Of a stretch of DNA of 30,341 bases, positions 16,198 through 23,708 are shown piece by piece. The stretch is taken from contig JAEYNQ010000186.1 of the NCBI GenBank assembly GCA_023412455.1, forward strand, positions 1-30,341, written 5' to 3'. The first letter of the stretch is position 1. Every line of letters starts with the position of its first letter. The position numbers were made by a program, and so were the translations under genes. The notes beneath the pieces were generated by a model. That model was not told where the DNA came from, did not search any database, and worked only from the letters and a program-made list of their open reading frames with translations. The DNA is from Bacillota bacterium (lineage in GTDB: Bacteria > Bacillota > Clostridia > Lachnospirales > Cellulosilyticaceae).

Positions 16198-16226
16198 TTG
16201 AATAGTTTTTGAAAAGTACCTATAAT
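16198..16226 (+). promoter_or_regulatory. Sigma-A promoter of ridA
   Basis: TTGAAT at 16198-16203, a 17-nt spacer and perfect TATAAT at 16221-16226, in the 87-nt gap between pheA and ridA. It allows ridA expression independent of the aromatic attenuator, although no terminator is visible after pheA. Confidence 0.8.
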
Positions 16227-16264
16227 AAGCTTGATGACCATAAAGAGGTTTAGGAGGAGTACAG

Positions 16265-16636
16265 ATGAAGGAAAGTGTATTTACAGACAAGGCACCACAG
16301 GCCATAGGACCGTATTCACAAGCTATTATTGTAAGTGGGATGGTTTTTACTTCAGGGCAATTAGGCATGGATGAAAAAGGTATGCTCAAGGAAACGGTAG
16401 AGGAGCAAGCAAAAAGAGCCTTAGAAAATTTAAAGGCTGTTTTAGAAGAAGCTGGAACAACAATGGATCATATTGTTAAAACCACGGTATTTTTAGCAGA
16501 CATTAATGATTTTGTAAAAGTAAATGAGATATATGGGACATTCTTTAATCAACCTTACCCTGCAAGAAGTGCCGTACAAGTAGCCAATCTTCCAAAGGGA
16601 GCGAAGGTAGAGATTGAAGCTATTGCTACTTTATAG
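16265..16636 (+). CDS. ridA: RidA family enamine/imine deaminase
   Basis: A 123-residue member of the RidA/YjgF/UK114 family, trimeric enzymes that hydrolyse reactive 2-aminoacrylate and related imines released by PLP enzymes. Typical segments are present: AIGPYSQAI (12-20), FTSGQLGMD, the NLKAVLEEAG helix, TTVFLADINDF, and PARSAVQVANLPKGAKVEIEAIA, where the Arg of PARS binds the substrate carboxylate and the Glu near the end participates in catalysis. TAGGAGGAG precedes the ATG. It lies after the aromatic operon but has its own promoter and terminator, so it may be a stand-alone gene with a general imine-clearing job. Confidence 0.93.
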   Translation: MKESVFTDKAPQAIGPYSQAIIVSGMVFTSGQLGMDEKGMLKETVEEQAKRALENLKAVLEEAGTTMDHIVKTTVFLADINDFVKVNEIYGTFFNQPYPARSAVQVANLPKGAKVEIEAIATL

Positions 16637-16653
16637 AATACCCTGAATAAAAG

Positions 16654-16692
16654 GACATCTGGGAATAAACCAGATGTCTTTTGCTTTTTGGG
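16654..16692 (+). terminator. Intrinsic terminator after ridA
   Basis: GACATCTGG (16654-16662) pairs with CCAGATGTC (16670-16678) around a 7-nt loop, followed by TTTTGCTTTTT. Confidence 0.85.
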
Positions 16693-16774
16693 TTTATAGG
16701 CATAGGACATCCTATGAAGTCATATACATAGTATAGAATTTTAAAGTAAACAGGCAACGTAAAGGAGTGATACT

Positions 16775-18529
16775 ATGTATGTGAATAACATTATAGCTTT
16801 AGAAGAGAATATGCCTACATATGGGATAGATGGTAAAAAAGTAACAGGGCATGTAACTATTGCCTCACCAGGTATTATTAAATGTTATGTACAAAATCTC
16901 AATACAAAAAAAGTATCGGAGTTAGCATTTTATGTACTGAGTAATAAAACGCAACAAGCTGTGCGCTTAGGATTATTAAACAAAGGAAGTGAGAGTAGAG
17001 AGACGAGGTGGAATGTAGAAGAAAAAGGGATAAGGGGTAGCCAGCTTACATTAAGTGATATTGACAGTGTAGCCATTGTAAAAGAAGGAGATGGCATGCG
17101 CAATACAGATACTATCTTAGTAGGCTTTAGTGGAAATCGCTATGTTTTATCCAGCTTATTAGAGAGGGTGTTACCCGTTGTGGTAGAGAAAACACCTCTC
17201 ACTGTGGCAAAAGGTGAGTCAACTAAAGAAATAGCCATTCCTCAAAACAAGGTGGAAGTAATAAATCAAGAACTACAAAAAGAAGTAGAAAGTATAAAAG
17301 AAGTAGAAAGTATAAAAGAAGTAGAAGCTATAAAGCAAGTAGAAAACCCAAAAGAAATAGAAGCTATAAAAGAAGTAGAAACTAAAAAAGAAGTAGAAAC
17401 TAAAAAAGAAGTAGAGGGTATAGCCAAGGCAGAAGTAATAGAGGAGCTAGAAGCGATGGAAAGGCTAAAGGACTTAAAGGCAAAACTAGAAGGGGACCAG
17501 GCTGTAGCAAAGGGTAAAAAAACCTTAGAACGAGAAGTGGGTAAGGAACAAGGGGCATTTATCCAAGAAGAGGGACTTATCATAAATGAGCACCAGGTAG
17601 AGAGAGAAGGTACCAAGGATTTTGTAGAGGTTTTGGACAAAATAGGAACAAAGGGCTTAATGGAGGCATTGGGCAATCCAACGATTGGTGCTATAGAAAG
17701 AGAAAAACTAGAGTCTATTATAAAGAGTTTGCAAGGAAGAGAAGTAATCCCAGCTTATGAACCAACAGAAAGGCAGGAAGTTCGTCAAACGATTTCTAAC
17801 CTACAAGTCGCATTAGATGAAGAATATAAGAAGCATCAAATGGGTGATACAGAGGAAATGGTATGTTATGAAGAAGTTCTCTATAATCAAATGGGGGATG
17901 GAGAAGAAGCTGCCAATGAAAGAGAAGAGGATTTAGGGGAGACACCTGAGGAAATAAATTATTTAGAGGAGATTGAGAAAAAGCTTAAGGATATTCAGGC
18001 ACGGCTTAAGGTATCCGATATTCTTGAAGAAAATATGAGGAAAATGCGTCCTATAGAAAAAGTGGAAGTTCAAGAGGAGGGCATTTCCGAATCGGTAGCC
18101 ATTGAAGATATTGCTTATAAAATCGTAGAATACAAAAATAAGCTAGCAGGTTGTGAGACAATGGCTACAAATAAAGAAGAAATAGAAAGATTACAAAGAA
18201 TTTTTGAAAGAAATAAGCCTTGTGCCGCTCCTATAGGAGCTGAAAATATAGAATGGCGAAAAATCTCCCTATCTGAGTTAGTTTCTATACCAAGTCTTTC
18301 TGTAGAATGGTGCAGTCAGCCTTTTATTACCTTTTCTTATTATAAGTATAATGAGTTTATACTAGGTAGGGAAAAGGAGAGTGGTCAGTACTATCTAGGC
18401 GTTCCAGACGTATATCATCCAGATAGAGAGCAAATACGAGAATCAGACCCTAAAATCCAACGATTTTTAGGTAAGGAGAATGCTACTCCTGTTATGGGAG
18501 GATATGGTTATTGGCTTGTAAAACTATAG
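16775..18529 (+). CDS. Uncharacterised protein with Lys/Glu hexapeptide repeats
   Basis: A 584-residue, highly charged protein with no signal peptide or membrane segment. Residues 1-130 form a folded-looking N-terminal domain (strand-rich, with GKKVTGHVTI and DTILVGFSG). Residues about 170-217 are eight six-residue repeats of the type EVESIK, and the whole centre to about residue 470 is Glu/Lys-rich and likely helical coiled coil. The last 95 residues are a second folded domain with WRKISLSEL, FITFSYYKYNEFILGRE, YYLGVPDVYHP and GYGYW; I believe this corresponds to an uncharacterised C-terminal domain common in Lachnospirales proteins, but I cannot confirm it here. AAAGGAG lies seven bases before the ATG. 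A palindrome (CATAGG-ACAT-CCTATG, 16701-16716) sits upstream of it. Function unknown; a structural or scaffold role is a guess from composition. Confidence 0.8.
   Translation: MYVNNIIALEENMPTYGIDGKKVTGHVTIASPGIIKCYVQNLNTKKVSELAFYVLSNKTQQAVRLGLLNKGSESRETRWNVEEKGIRGSQLTLSDIDSVAIVKEGDGMRNTDTILVGFSGNRYVLSSLLERVLPVVVEKTPLTVAKGESTKEIAIPQNKVEVINQELQKEVESIKEVESIKEVEAIKQVENPKEIEAIKEVETKKEVETKKEVEGIAKAEVIEELEAMERLKDLKAKLEGDQAVAKGKKTLEREVGKEQGAFIQEEGLIINEHQVEREGTKDFVEVLDKIGTKGLMEALGNPTIGAIEREKLESIIKSLQGREVIPAYEPTERQEVRQTISNLQVALDEEYKKHQMGDTEEMVCYEEVLYNQMGDGEEAANEREEDLGETPEEINYLEEIEKKLKDIQARLKVSDILEENMRKMRPIEKVEVQEEGISESVAIEDIAYKIVEYKNKLAGCETMATNKEEIERLQRIFERNKPCAAPIGAENIEWRKISLSELVSIPSLSVEWCSQPFITFSYYKYNEFILGREKESGQYYLGVPDVYHPDREQIRESDPKIQRFLGKENATPVMGGYGYWLVKL
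17282..17425 (+). repeat. Eight tandem 18-bp repeats inside the Lys/Glu protein gene
   Basis: Unit GAAGTAGAAAGTATAAAA occurs in eight tandem copies with variation; units 1 and 2 are identical, and units 6 and 7 are identical to each other. Each unit encodes a six-residue repeat such as EVESIK or EVETKK. Being in frame, copy-number change would lengthen or shorten the coiled coil without breaking the gene. Confidence 0.9.
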
Positions 18530-18575
18530 ACTATTTAATGTATAGGGTTTATATCCTATAGAATGGGTTTGCTGG

Positions 18576-18620
18576 AGGGAGCAACACGATGTAAAAGAAA
18601 TTTACCACGTGTCACTCCCT
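18576..18620. terminator. Imperfect inverted repeat between convergent genes
   Basis: AGGGAGCAACACG on one side and CGTGTCACTCCCT on the other pair as a 13-position stem with G-U contacts, continued after a small internal loop by TTTAC/GTAAA-type pairing. It lies between the Lys/Glu protein gene and the convergent membrane protein gene and overlaps the stop codon of the latter. The following TTATTTC is only a weak T tract, so its terminator function is uncertain. Confidence 0.5.
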
Positions 18621-19424
18621 TATTTCAATAGAGGATAAGTTGTGCTTCGACAATGTTTGAAGACGGTGCAAATAACAAGTATGAAGGAGCAAAAGGATGA
18701 GGTTGAAAAGGATAAGACTTCCTATTAATGCTAAAAAGATAAAATAAAAAGTAGTGGCATAGTGGAGGACAAGAAGGAGGACTAAAAGAAAGAGGAGGAC
18801 AAAAACAGAGAGCAAGGAAATGAAGAGTCCTATAGCTACTAGCCATCTCTGTTCTTTCTTAGACCATAAAGTACTTAAAGTTAGGGTGAGATAACCCATA
18901 AAAATAAGACTGATAGCGGTTAAAAAGCTTATGAAAGTAAGACTACCTAGAATGGCTACTACTTGCCTTAAAAAGGGATCGGTTGAAATAAGGGATAAGG
19001 TGTGCTTTAAGGTGGTAGACGGAAGAGGGGCTGGCGTTACGAGAGAAGTAAAAAAAACATTATTAAAGCCTCCTATGAGTAAGATAAAGTTAACAAAAGC
19101 CAAAAGGTCACTCACTATAGTCCAAAACAGAGCCATGAAAGAGGAGGAGGTTACTAATTTATAAATGGTAGATTGCGTAGAAGGTGAAAGATTTAAAAAA
19201 TAATTAAGTTGATGAGAGTAAGAGATTTCTAATATAACCCAGGTAATGAGTCTAAAGAGCATAGATAATCCTATAGAAGTAAAGAGTAGGAATTTAAAGT
19301 TCAGGGTGAAGCCCTTTTTTAATCCATGAAAAAGTAAGAATGTTATTATAAAAAGACCTAGATAAATAGGTAAGAGACGTGCTAAGGTGTTTTTGAAGTC
19401 ATTCTTAAGAAACTGACGAAGCAT
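18612..19424 (-). CDS. Polytopic membrane protein, ABC-2 permease-like
   Basis: A 270-residue integral membrane protein with six hydrophobic segments: about residues 16-33, 43-66, 94-118, 155-180, 194-222 and 226-247. The topology, the cytoplasmic-looking start MLRQFLKNDFKNTLARLLP and the length are those of ABC-2 type permease subunits, which usually sit beside an ATPase gene; none is adjacent. The C-terminus is a short basic tail. TAGGAGGT stands just before the ATG, and a good promoter lies upstream. I do not recognise a specific family, and the permease call is based on topology and N-terminal flavour only. It is convergent with the Lys/Glu protein gene and co-oriented with the HExxH protein, from which a terminator separates it. 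Confidence 0.6.
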   Translation of the reverse strand: MLRQFLKNDFKNTLARLLPIYLGLFIITFLLFHGLKKGFTLNFKFLLFTSIGLSMLFRLITWVILEISYSHQLNYFLNLSPSTQSTIYKLVTSSSFMALFWTIVSDLLAFVNFILLIGGFNNVFFTSLVTPAPLPSTTLKHTLSLISTDPFLRQVVAILGSLTFISFLTAISLIFMGYLTLTLSTLWSKKEQRWLVAIGLFISLLSVFVLLFLLVLLLVLHYATTFYFIFLALIGSLILFNLILLLLHTCYLHRLQTLSKHNLSSIEIRE

Positions 19425-19456
19425 AGTGTTACCTCCTAGAGTTGTTTACTGTCTTT

Positions 19457-19485
19457 ATAATATGGTCAATATCTTAAGGACTCAA
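19457..19485 (-). promoter_or_regulatory. Sigma-A promoter of the membrane protein gene
   Basis: On the minus strand TTGAGT (19485-19480), a 17-nt spacer and TATTAT (19462-19457), about 30 nt before the start codon. Confidence 0.65.
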
Positions 19486-19513
19486 ACACTAGGACATAAA
19501 TTTTTGCACAAAA

Positions 19514-19578
19514 AAACTATTTAAAAACCCTCATTAAAGTCTTCGTTTAAGTAAGACAAAAAAGGCTTTAAATAGTTT
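19514..19578 (-). terminator. Terminator of the HExxH protein gene
   Basis: On the minus strand AAACTATTTAAA (19578-19567) pairs with TTTAAATAGTTT (19525-19514), followed by a T run. The 41-nt interior is long but contains its own GTCTT/AAGAC stem, so the whole folds as an extended hairpin. It lies 18 nt after the stop codon. Confidence 0.65.
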
Positions 19579-19595
19579 GAGGAAAAGAGATTGTT

Positions 19596-20096
19596 TTAGG
19601 CCACATAATCAATGGTACTCCCAATTAAAAAACTTCCTTCATAAGCTTTACGTTCACGTTCGTAAGGATTACTTTCATCATAAGCTATTTGGGTGCGGGT
19701 ATTGCCACCAGCCACATAGGAGCTTCCACATTCAGGACAAATACTATACTGAAGTGTCACAGAAGAGGAGAGCAACGTAGTACCCTCTTTAGCGTCTTCA
19801 CTTTTGGCATGAGCCACATGTTCCATTTCATGAGAAAGGACTTTACCGTAGGAAGCCTTGGCAGAAATTTTTCCTGGAGTCTTAAAAGAAACATTAGCAT
19901 CATGAGAGACATCTACATATTCTCTATTTTTGCAGGTTTCACACTCACTAGGATTAATCTTAGAGGAACTAAGCACCTGAGAAGTATGCCCATCATTTGA
20001 TAGAGGAGTTATAGATTTGATGGGGTCAACTTTACCAGTTCCCCCACTTCTGGGATGCCAATAAGTATAAGTAGAACCTACACCATTTATTGTCAT
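19596..20096 (-). CDS. Putative zinc metallopeptidase-like protein (SprA-related family)
   Basis: A 166-residue protein with HEMEH (His89, Glu90, His93), the HExxH zincin motif, and two CxxC pairs, CETC (52-55) and CPEC (120-123), suggesting a structural zinc or disulfide-linked core. The blocks CETCKNREYVDVSHDANVSF, ISAKASYGKVLSHEMEHV and ICPECGSSYVAGG match what I remember of the SprA-related / CJM1_0395 putative metalloprotease family, common in Clostridia and some Campylobacterota; activity has not been established for it to my knowledge. There is no signal peptide, so it is probably cytoplasmic or released by an unknown route. AAGGAGG precedes the ATG. It is transcribed alone, divergently from the B12 uptake operon. 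Confidence 0.75.
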   Translation of the reverse strand: MTINGVGSTYTYWHPRSGGTGKVDPIKSITPLSNDGHTSQVLSSSKINPSECETCKNREYVDVSHDANVSFKTPGKISAKASYGKVLSHEMEHVAHAKSEDAKEGTTLLSSSVTLQYSICPECGSSYVAGGNTRTQIAYDESNPYERERKAYEGSFLIGSTIDYVA

Positions 20097-20135
20097 AGTT
20101 ATCCCTCCTTTTTTGAGTAGTAATGATATAAATTA

Positions 20136-20164
20136 AGAATATCATAATTATTTCATTAATTCAA
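20136..20164 (-). promoter_or_regulatory. Probable promoter of the HExxH protein gene
   Basis: On the minus strand TTGAAT (20164-20159), a 17-nt spacer and TATTCT (20141-20136), about 40 nt before the ATG. Confidence 0.5.
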
Positions 20165-20220
20165 TTATTTATAAGAAGGGACAGTGAGGGGTAAGAGAGG
20201 AGAAATTTAGGGTATCCGTC

Positions 20221-20252
20221 TTGACAGTCTAATAAGAGTGTGCCATGATAAT
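20221..20252 (+). promoter_or_regulatory. Promoter of the cobalamin riboswitch operon
   Basis: Perfect TTGACA at 20221-20226. The best -10 with 17-nt spacing is CATGAT (20244-20249); GATAAT at 20247-20252 is a better match but has a 20-nt spacer. Either places the transcript start just before the riboswitch. Confidence 0.6.
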
Positions 20253-20261
20253 ACAAAATGA

Positions 20262-20415
20262 ATAAGGAATCATTTAAGGTGCCAAGCTTAATTGGGAAAG
20301 TGAAAAACTGCAGCCCCCGCTACTGTAATAGGGACAAAGGTGTCAATCCACTGTAAGAGAATCTTATGGGAAGGGACACTGGAGGAGGAACTATGAGCCA
20401 GGAGACCTACCTTAT
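20262..20415 (+). ncRNA. Cobalamin riboswitch
   Basis: Adenosylcobalamin-type aptamer. Conserved blocks are seen: AAGGTGCC near its start, GGGAAAGTGAAAAACTGCAG, CCCCCGCTACTGTAA, GGACACTGG and the B12 box GAGCCAGGAGACCTACC. ATAAGG (20262-20267) and CCTTAT (20410-20415) can close the P1 helix. It precedes btuFCD, and a terminator lies between, so ligand binding most likely stops transcription when cobalamin is plentiful. Confidence 0.95.
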
Positions 20416-20490
20416 ATGAAGAGTAACATTCTTTCGGAGGGAGAGAACAGTACAACGAAACTATTATAAGGATGGTTTAATGGTACTAGC

Positions 20491-20528
20491 AGGCTTTCTT
20501 AAGAGAGATTAAGAAGCCTATTTTTTTA
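20491..20528 (+). terminator. Riboswitch-controlled terminator before btuF
   Basis: AGGCTTTCTTAA (20491-20502) pairs with TTAAGAAGCCT (20509-20519) with one bulged T and a GAGAGA loop, followed by seven or more T. It lies 76 nt after the aptamer and 25 nt before the btuF start, as expected for the expression platform. Confidence 0.88.
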
Positions 20529-20552
20529 TGAAAAAAAGTATAGGAGGAAAAA

Positions 20553-21524
20553 ATGAAAGCATTTTACAGTTTTAAGAATAGAAGTCTAATGGTAGGAATA
20601 ATCGCCCTATTAATAGGGATGCTAGTTGGAGGATGTGGGAAGCCTTCAAATGAAGGGATGGTTACTCCTACACCAGCAGCTGAGCGCTTTGAAGGGTCTA
20701 TAACAGATTCTACAGGAGAAGTCATTACTTTAACAAAAAGACCACAGAGAATCGTTTCTTTGGCACCCAGTACCACGGAGATTCTTTATTTTTTAGGCTT
20801 AGAAAGTAAAATAGTAGGGAGAACGAGTTACTGCAACTACCCAGCCAGTATAGCCACTGTTCAAGAGGTGGGAGGTACCTCCAATCCTAATGTGGAGACA
20901 GTAGTAAGCCTTAATCCGGATTTAGTTTTAGCCTCTACCCATGTACCAGAAGAAGTGGTTTATAAACTGAGAGAAGTAGGTATTCCAGTGGCTTTTCTTA
21001 ACGAACAGGAGAATTTTGAAGGAACTTATTCAGCCATAAGTAAAATAGGGAAGCTCACAGGTACACCAAAAGAAGCACAGGCTGTTATAGAGGAGATGAA
21101 GGCTAAGGTAGAGGCTGTAAGAGTAGCGGTGGAAGCAGCAAATAAAGGAGTAAGGCCTACTGTTTATTATGCCACAGGTAGTGGGGAAAGTGACTATGGG
21201 GCAGGTGGAGATACCTTTATTGGTGAAATGATTACCTTAGCAGGTGGAGAGAATATTGCCAAAGACATCAAAGGTTGGTCTATTAGTAAGGAGCAGATAG
21301 TAGAAGGGGATCCGGATATGATTATTGTGCCTAATGATGGAGTGACACTAACCAATATGAAAACACAAGATTTTTATAAAAATCTTAGGGCCATAAAAGA
21401 AGGGCATATCTATGAAATAGATGGAGATAGTATTTCAAGACAAAGCCCTCGTGTAGCGGATGGGTTGACTAAAATGGCTTTAATTATCCATCCCGAGCTG
21501 GAACTTGATGAAAAGGCTCAATAA
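20553..21524 (+). CDS. btuF: Cobalamin ABC transporter substrate-binding lipoprotein
   Basis: A 323-residue binding protein of the BtuF/FepB fold. Residues 1-27 are a lipoprotein signal peptide with lipobox LVGGC (Cys28), so it is anchored to the outer face of the membrane. The mature protein begins with a Pro-rich linker, then the typical opening PQRIVSLAPSTTEILYFLGL (residues 64-83), LNPDLVLAS and the long connecting helix (AQAVIEEMKAKVEAVRVAVE), and a second lobe with GGENIAKDIKGW and PDMIIVPNDG. The cobalamin riboswitch immediately upstream makes a corrinoid the likely ligand; without it the family alone would not separate B12 from siderophores. AGGAGG precedes the ATG. The 3' end overlaps btuC. 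Confidence 0.9.
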   Translation: MKAFYSFKNRSLMVGIIALLIGMLVGGCGKPSNEGMVTPTPAAERFEGSITDSTGEVITLTKRPQRIVSLAPSTTEILYFLGLESKIVGRTSYCNYPASIATVQEVGGTSNPNVETVVSLNPDLVLASTHVPEEVVYKLREVGIPVAFLNEQENFEGTYSAISKIGKLTGTPKEAQAVIEEMKAKVEAVRVAVEAANKGVRPTVYYATGSGESDYGAGGDTFIGEMITLAGGENIAKDIKGWSISKEQIVEGDPDMIIVPNDGVTLTNMKTQDFYKNLRAIKEGHIYEIDGDSISRQSPRVADGLTKMALIIHPELELDEKAQ

Positions 21525-22539
21525 TTATTTTAGAATAGGAAATATGAGGCTTCTCTATTTCCTATTAACATTTGGTATCATTATTTTTGCTTGTGTTTCT
21601 GTGACTATAGGAGTAGCTAATATTACTTTGAGTGAGACTGCTCAGATTATTTGGTCCAAACTAACGGGTAGCCCAATGCATAGTCAAATCTCTCAGGGAC
21701 AGCAAATGATTATATGGAATCTACGTATTCCTAGAATTTTAATGGCACTTTTATCGGGAATGAATTTAGCTATTACAGGGGCTGTTTATCAAGCTGTTTT
21801 TAGAAATGATATGGCAGATCCCTATATGCTAGGTGTATCCTCAGGGGCTTCTCTCGGTGCGGCTATTGGTTTTTGTTTAGGAGGTTTTTCGCCTCTTTAT
21901 GCCTTCTTAGGAGCCATGCTAGCCAATGGTTTAGTCATCCTACTTTCTGGATTAAAAGGAAAGGTTTCGCCTATACGGCTTCTTTTAGCTGGGTTAGCCA
22001 TTAATTACTTTTTTTCTGCCTTTTTATCCTTTATCCGTATTCAAACAGAGGATAAGAACTTGGCTGTATTTATATGGGGGATGGGTACCTTAAGTGCAGC
22101 TTCTTATAAAAGGGTAGGTCTTCTACTACTAGTAACAGCACCTCTATTAGTGGCGTTCTTTATTTATCGTAAGGAACTTAACTTGTTACTGATGGGGGAA
22201 GAAGCGGCTAAGTCCATGGGGGTAGATGTCACCAGGGTGCGTCAAAGATTATTGATAGGGAGTAGTTTGTTACTTGCTATCAATGTGTCTTTTACTGGGA
22301 CTATTGGCTTTGTGGGTTTAATCATTCCTCACATTGTAAGACTCTTGTTTGGGTCTAACTACAAGCGCACCTTACCTTTATGTGGTTTCTTTGGCATGTA
22401 TTTTTTACTCTTTTGTGATGACCTAGCAAGAGCTCTCTCTAAAGCAGGTGAAATCCCCTTAGGTATTGTAACAGCCTTATTAGGTGCACCCTACTTTATG
22501 TATCTGATTTATAGAGAGCGAAAGAAGGTGGGACGATGA
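21508..22539 (+). CDS. btuC: Cobalamin ABC transporter permease
   Basis: A 343-residue FecCD/BtuC-type permease with about ten membrane segments. Family blocks include LRIPRILMALLSGMNLAITG (72-91), DPYMLGVSSGASLGAAIGF, LLLAGLAINYF, the ExAxSMGV coupling-helix region (GEEAAKSMGVDV), and GTIGFVGLIIPHIVRLLFG. I prefer the ATG at 21508, which lies inside the end of btuF and would be translated by coupling; a TTG just before it, and an ATG at 21544 with a closely spaced AGGA, are alternatives. It works with the lipoprotein upstream and the ATPase downstream, whose ATG overlaps its TGA (ATGA). Confidence 0.92.
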   Translation: MKRLNNYFRIGNMRLLYFLLTFGIIIFACVSVTIGVANITLSETAQIIWSKLTGSPMHSQISQGQQMIIWNLRIPRILMALLSGMNLAITGAVYQAVFRNDMADPYMLGVSSGASLGAAIGFCLGGFSPLYAFLGAMLANGLVILLSGLKGKVSPIRLLLAGLAINYFFSAFLSFIRIQTEDKNLAVFIWGMGTLSAASYKRVGLLLLVTAPLLVAFFIYRKELNLLLMGEEAAKSMGVDVTRVRQRLLIGSSLLLAINVSFTGTIGFVGLIIPHIVRLLFGSNYKRTLPLCGFFGMYFLLFCDDLARALSKAGEIPLGIVTALLGAPYFMYLIYRERKKVGR

Positions 22540-23306
22540 TTAAGATAAAGAATCTCAGGTATTATGTGAAGCATAAGATGATTTTACAAGATATTTTTAT
22601 TAACTTTGAGAAGGGCAAGATCTATGGGATTATTGGACCAAATGGAGCAGGTAAAAGTACACTTCTTAAGCATCTTATGAATATTATTGAACCACCTAAG
22701 GAAACCATTTTTTATAATAATAAGGATATAAGAGGCTTTCGCGTAAAAGACTATGCCAAAGAGGTCAGCTTTGTCTTTCAAGAGAATGTTCGTGAAGTGG
22801 ACTTTAGTGTCTATGAGATTCTAAGAATGGGCAGATATACAAGGATGGATCTTTGGGGAAATCTTGACAAGGAGGATGAAAAGGCCATTAAAGGCATAAT
22901 GGAAGAGCTACATATTACGCATTTAAAGGACCGAAAGATTCATAGCCTAAGTGGAGGTGAAGCACAAAAGGTCTTTATTGGTAGGGCTCTTCTTCAAGAA
23001 ACGCCGGTTTTGCTCCTGGATGAACCGACCTCCATGCTAGATGTTTATAATGGTATAGAGCTTATAGAGTGCATCAAAGGGCTTAAGGAGAAATATGAGC
23101 TAACCATAATTATGGTATTACATGATCTTAACTTAGCCTTTCATAGCTGCGATGAGTTGATTTTATTAAACAAAGGAAAGATGGTAGCCAAAGGCTCCCC
23201 ACAGGAATTGCTACTTAGTGAGGAGCTCCAAACCGCTTATCATCATAAAGTGAAGATTATAAAAGAGGAGCATAAGAGTTATATTGTGCCTAAGTTAAAC
23301 ACCTAA
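22536..23306 (+). CDS. btuD: Cobalamin ABC transporter ATP-binding protein
   Basis: A 256-residue ABC ATPase of the FepC/BtuD type. Walker A GPNGAGKST (34-42), Q-loop FVFQEN, signature LSGGEAQKVFIGRAL, Walker B VLLLDEPTSMLD and switch histidine VLHDLN are all intact. It shares a 4-nt ATGA overlap with btuC and completes the three-gene uptake operon under the cobalamin riboswitch. No strong terminator is visible after it, but the next transcription unit has its own promoter. Confidence 0.93.
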   Translation: MIKIKNLRYYVKHKMILQDIFINFEKGKIYGIIGPNGAGKSTLLKHLMNIIEPPKETIFYNNKDIRGFRVKDYAKEVSFVFQENVREVDFSVYEILRMGRYTRMDLWGNLDKEDEKAIKGIMEELHITHLKDRKIHSLSGGEAQKVFIGRALLQETPVLLLDEPTSMLDVYNGIELIECIKGLKEKYELTIIMVLHDLNLAFHSCDELILLNKGKMVAKGSPQELLLSEELQTAYHHKVKIIKEEHKSYIVPKLNT

Positions 23307-23364
23307 TATAGAAGAGAGAAGGATGAGATGTTTGTTTTTGTTCTAAAAAAGTTAGGATAAAATA

Positions 23365-23396
23365 TTGACAAAGGTAAGTCTACAAGCTAACATAAT
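23365..23396 (+). promoter_or_regulatory. Promoter of the S-box leader
   Basis: Perfect TTGACA at 23365-23370; TAACAT (23388-23393) follows at 17 nt, and CATAAT (23391-23396) at 20 nt. Transcription would start some 30 nt before the SAM riboswitch. Confidence 0.6.
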
Positions 23397-23428
23397 AGAT
23401 GTTAGTATGTACATTTACAATATAGAAA

Positions 23429-23528
23429 CTCTTATCAAGAGTGGTGGAGGGAATGGCCCTATGAAGCCCGGCAACCTGTTATGATTATAAGGTGCTAAAT
23501 CCAACAGCTTTTAAGCTGGAAGATGAGT
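23429..23528 (+). ncRNA. SAM-I (S-box) riboswitch
   Basis: Diagnostic S-box blocks: CTCTTATCAAGAGTGGTGGA, GGGAATGGCCCTATGAAGCC, CGGCAACCTG, GGTGCTAAATCC and the closing GATGAG. CTTATC (23431-23436) pairs with GATGAG (23522-23527) as P1. It precedes the ECF transporter S-component gene with a terminator between, so high SAM should shut transcription off. Confidence 0.95.
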
Positions 23529-23545
23529 ATAATAATTCTGTGCCT

Positions 23546-23577
23546 AAAGCCGGAGCATTATGCTCGGGCTTTTTATT
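23546..23577 (+). terminator. Terminator of the S-box leader
   Basis: AAAGCCGGAGCA (23546-23557) pairs with TGCTCGGGCTTT (23561-23572) with a single G-G mismatch and loop TTA, then T-rich sequence. It lies 18 nt after the aptamer, the usual expression platform. Confidence 0.9.
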
Positions 23578-23708
23578 ATTTCTACTGTACAGAGCTTTTC
23601 TCTAATCATTGGAAATAAGGGGAACATCATCTAAGGTATGAAATAGGAGTGGCCTTCAAAAGTAAGGTAGATACTAAAAAATAATTGATAAATAAGGGGG
23701 AAAAGAAA

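Noticed and set aside
17282..17425. CRISPR array
   Set aside because: The 18-bp repeats are tandem without spacers and in frame within a coding sequence.
19577..20000. Plus-strand reading frames across the HExxH protein gene
   Set aside because: The minus-strand frame has clear motifs, a ribosome binding site and a promoter; the plus-strand frames have none.
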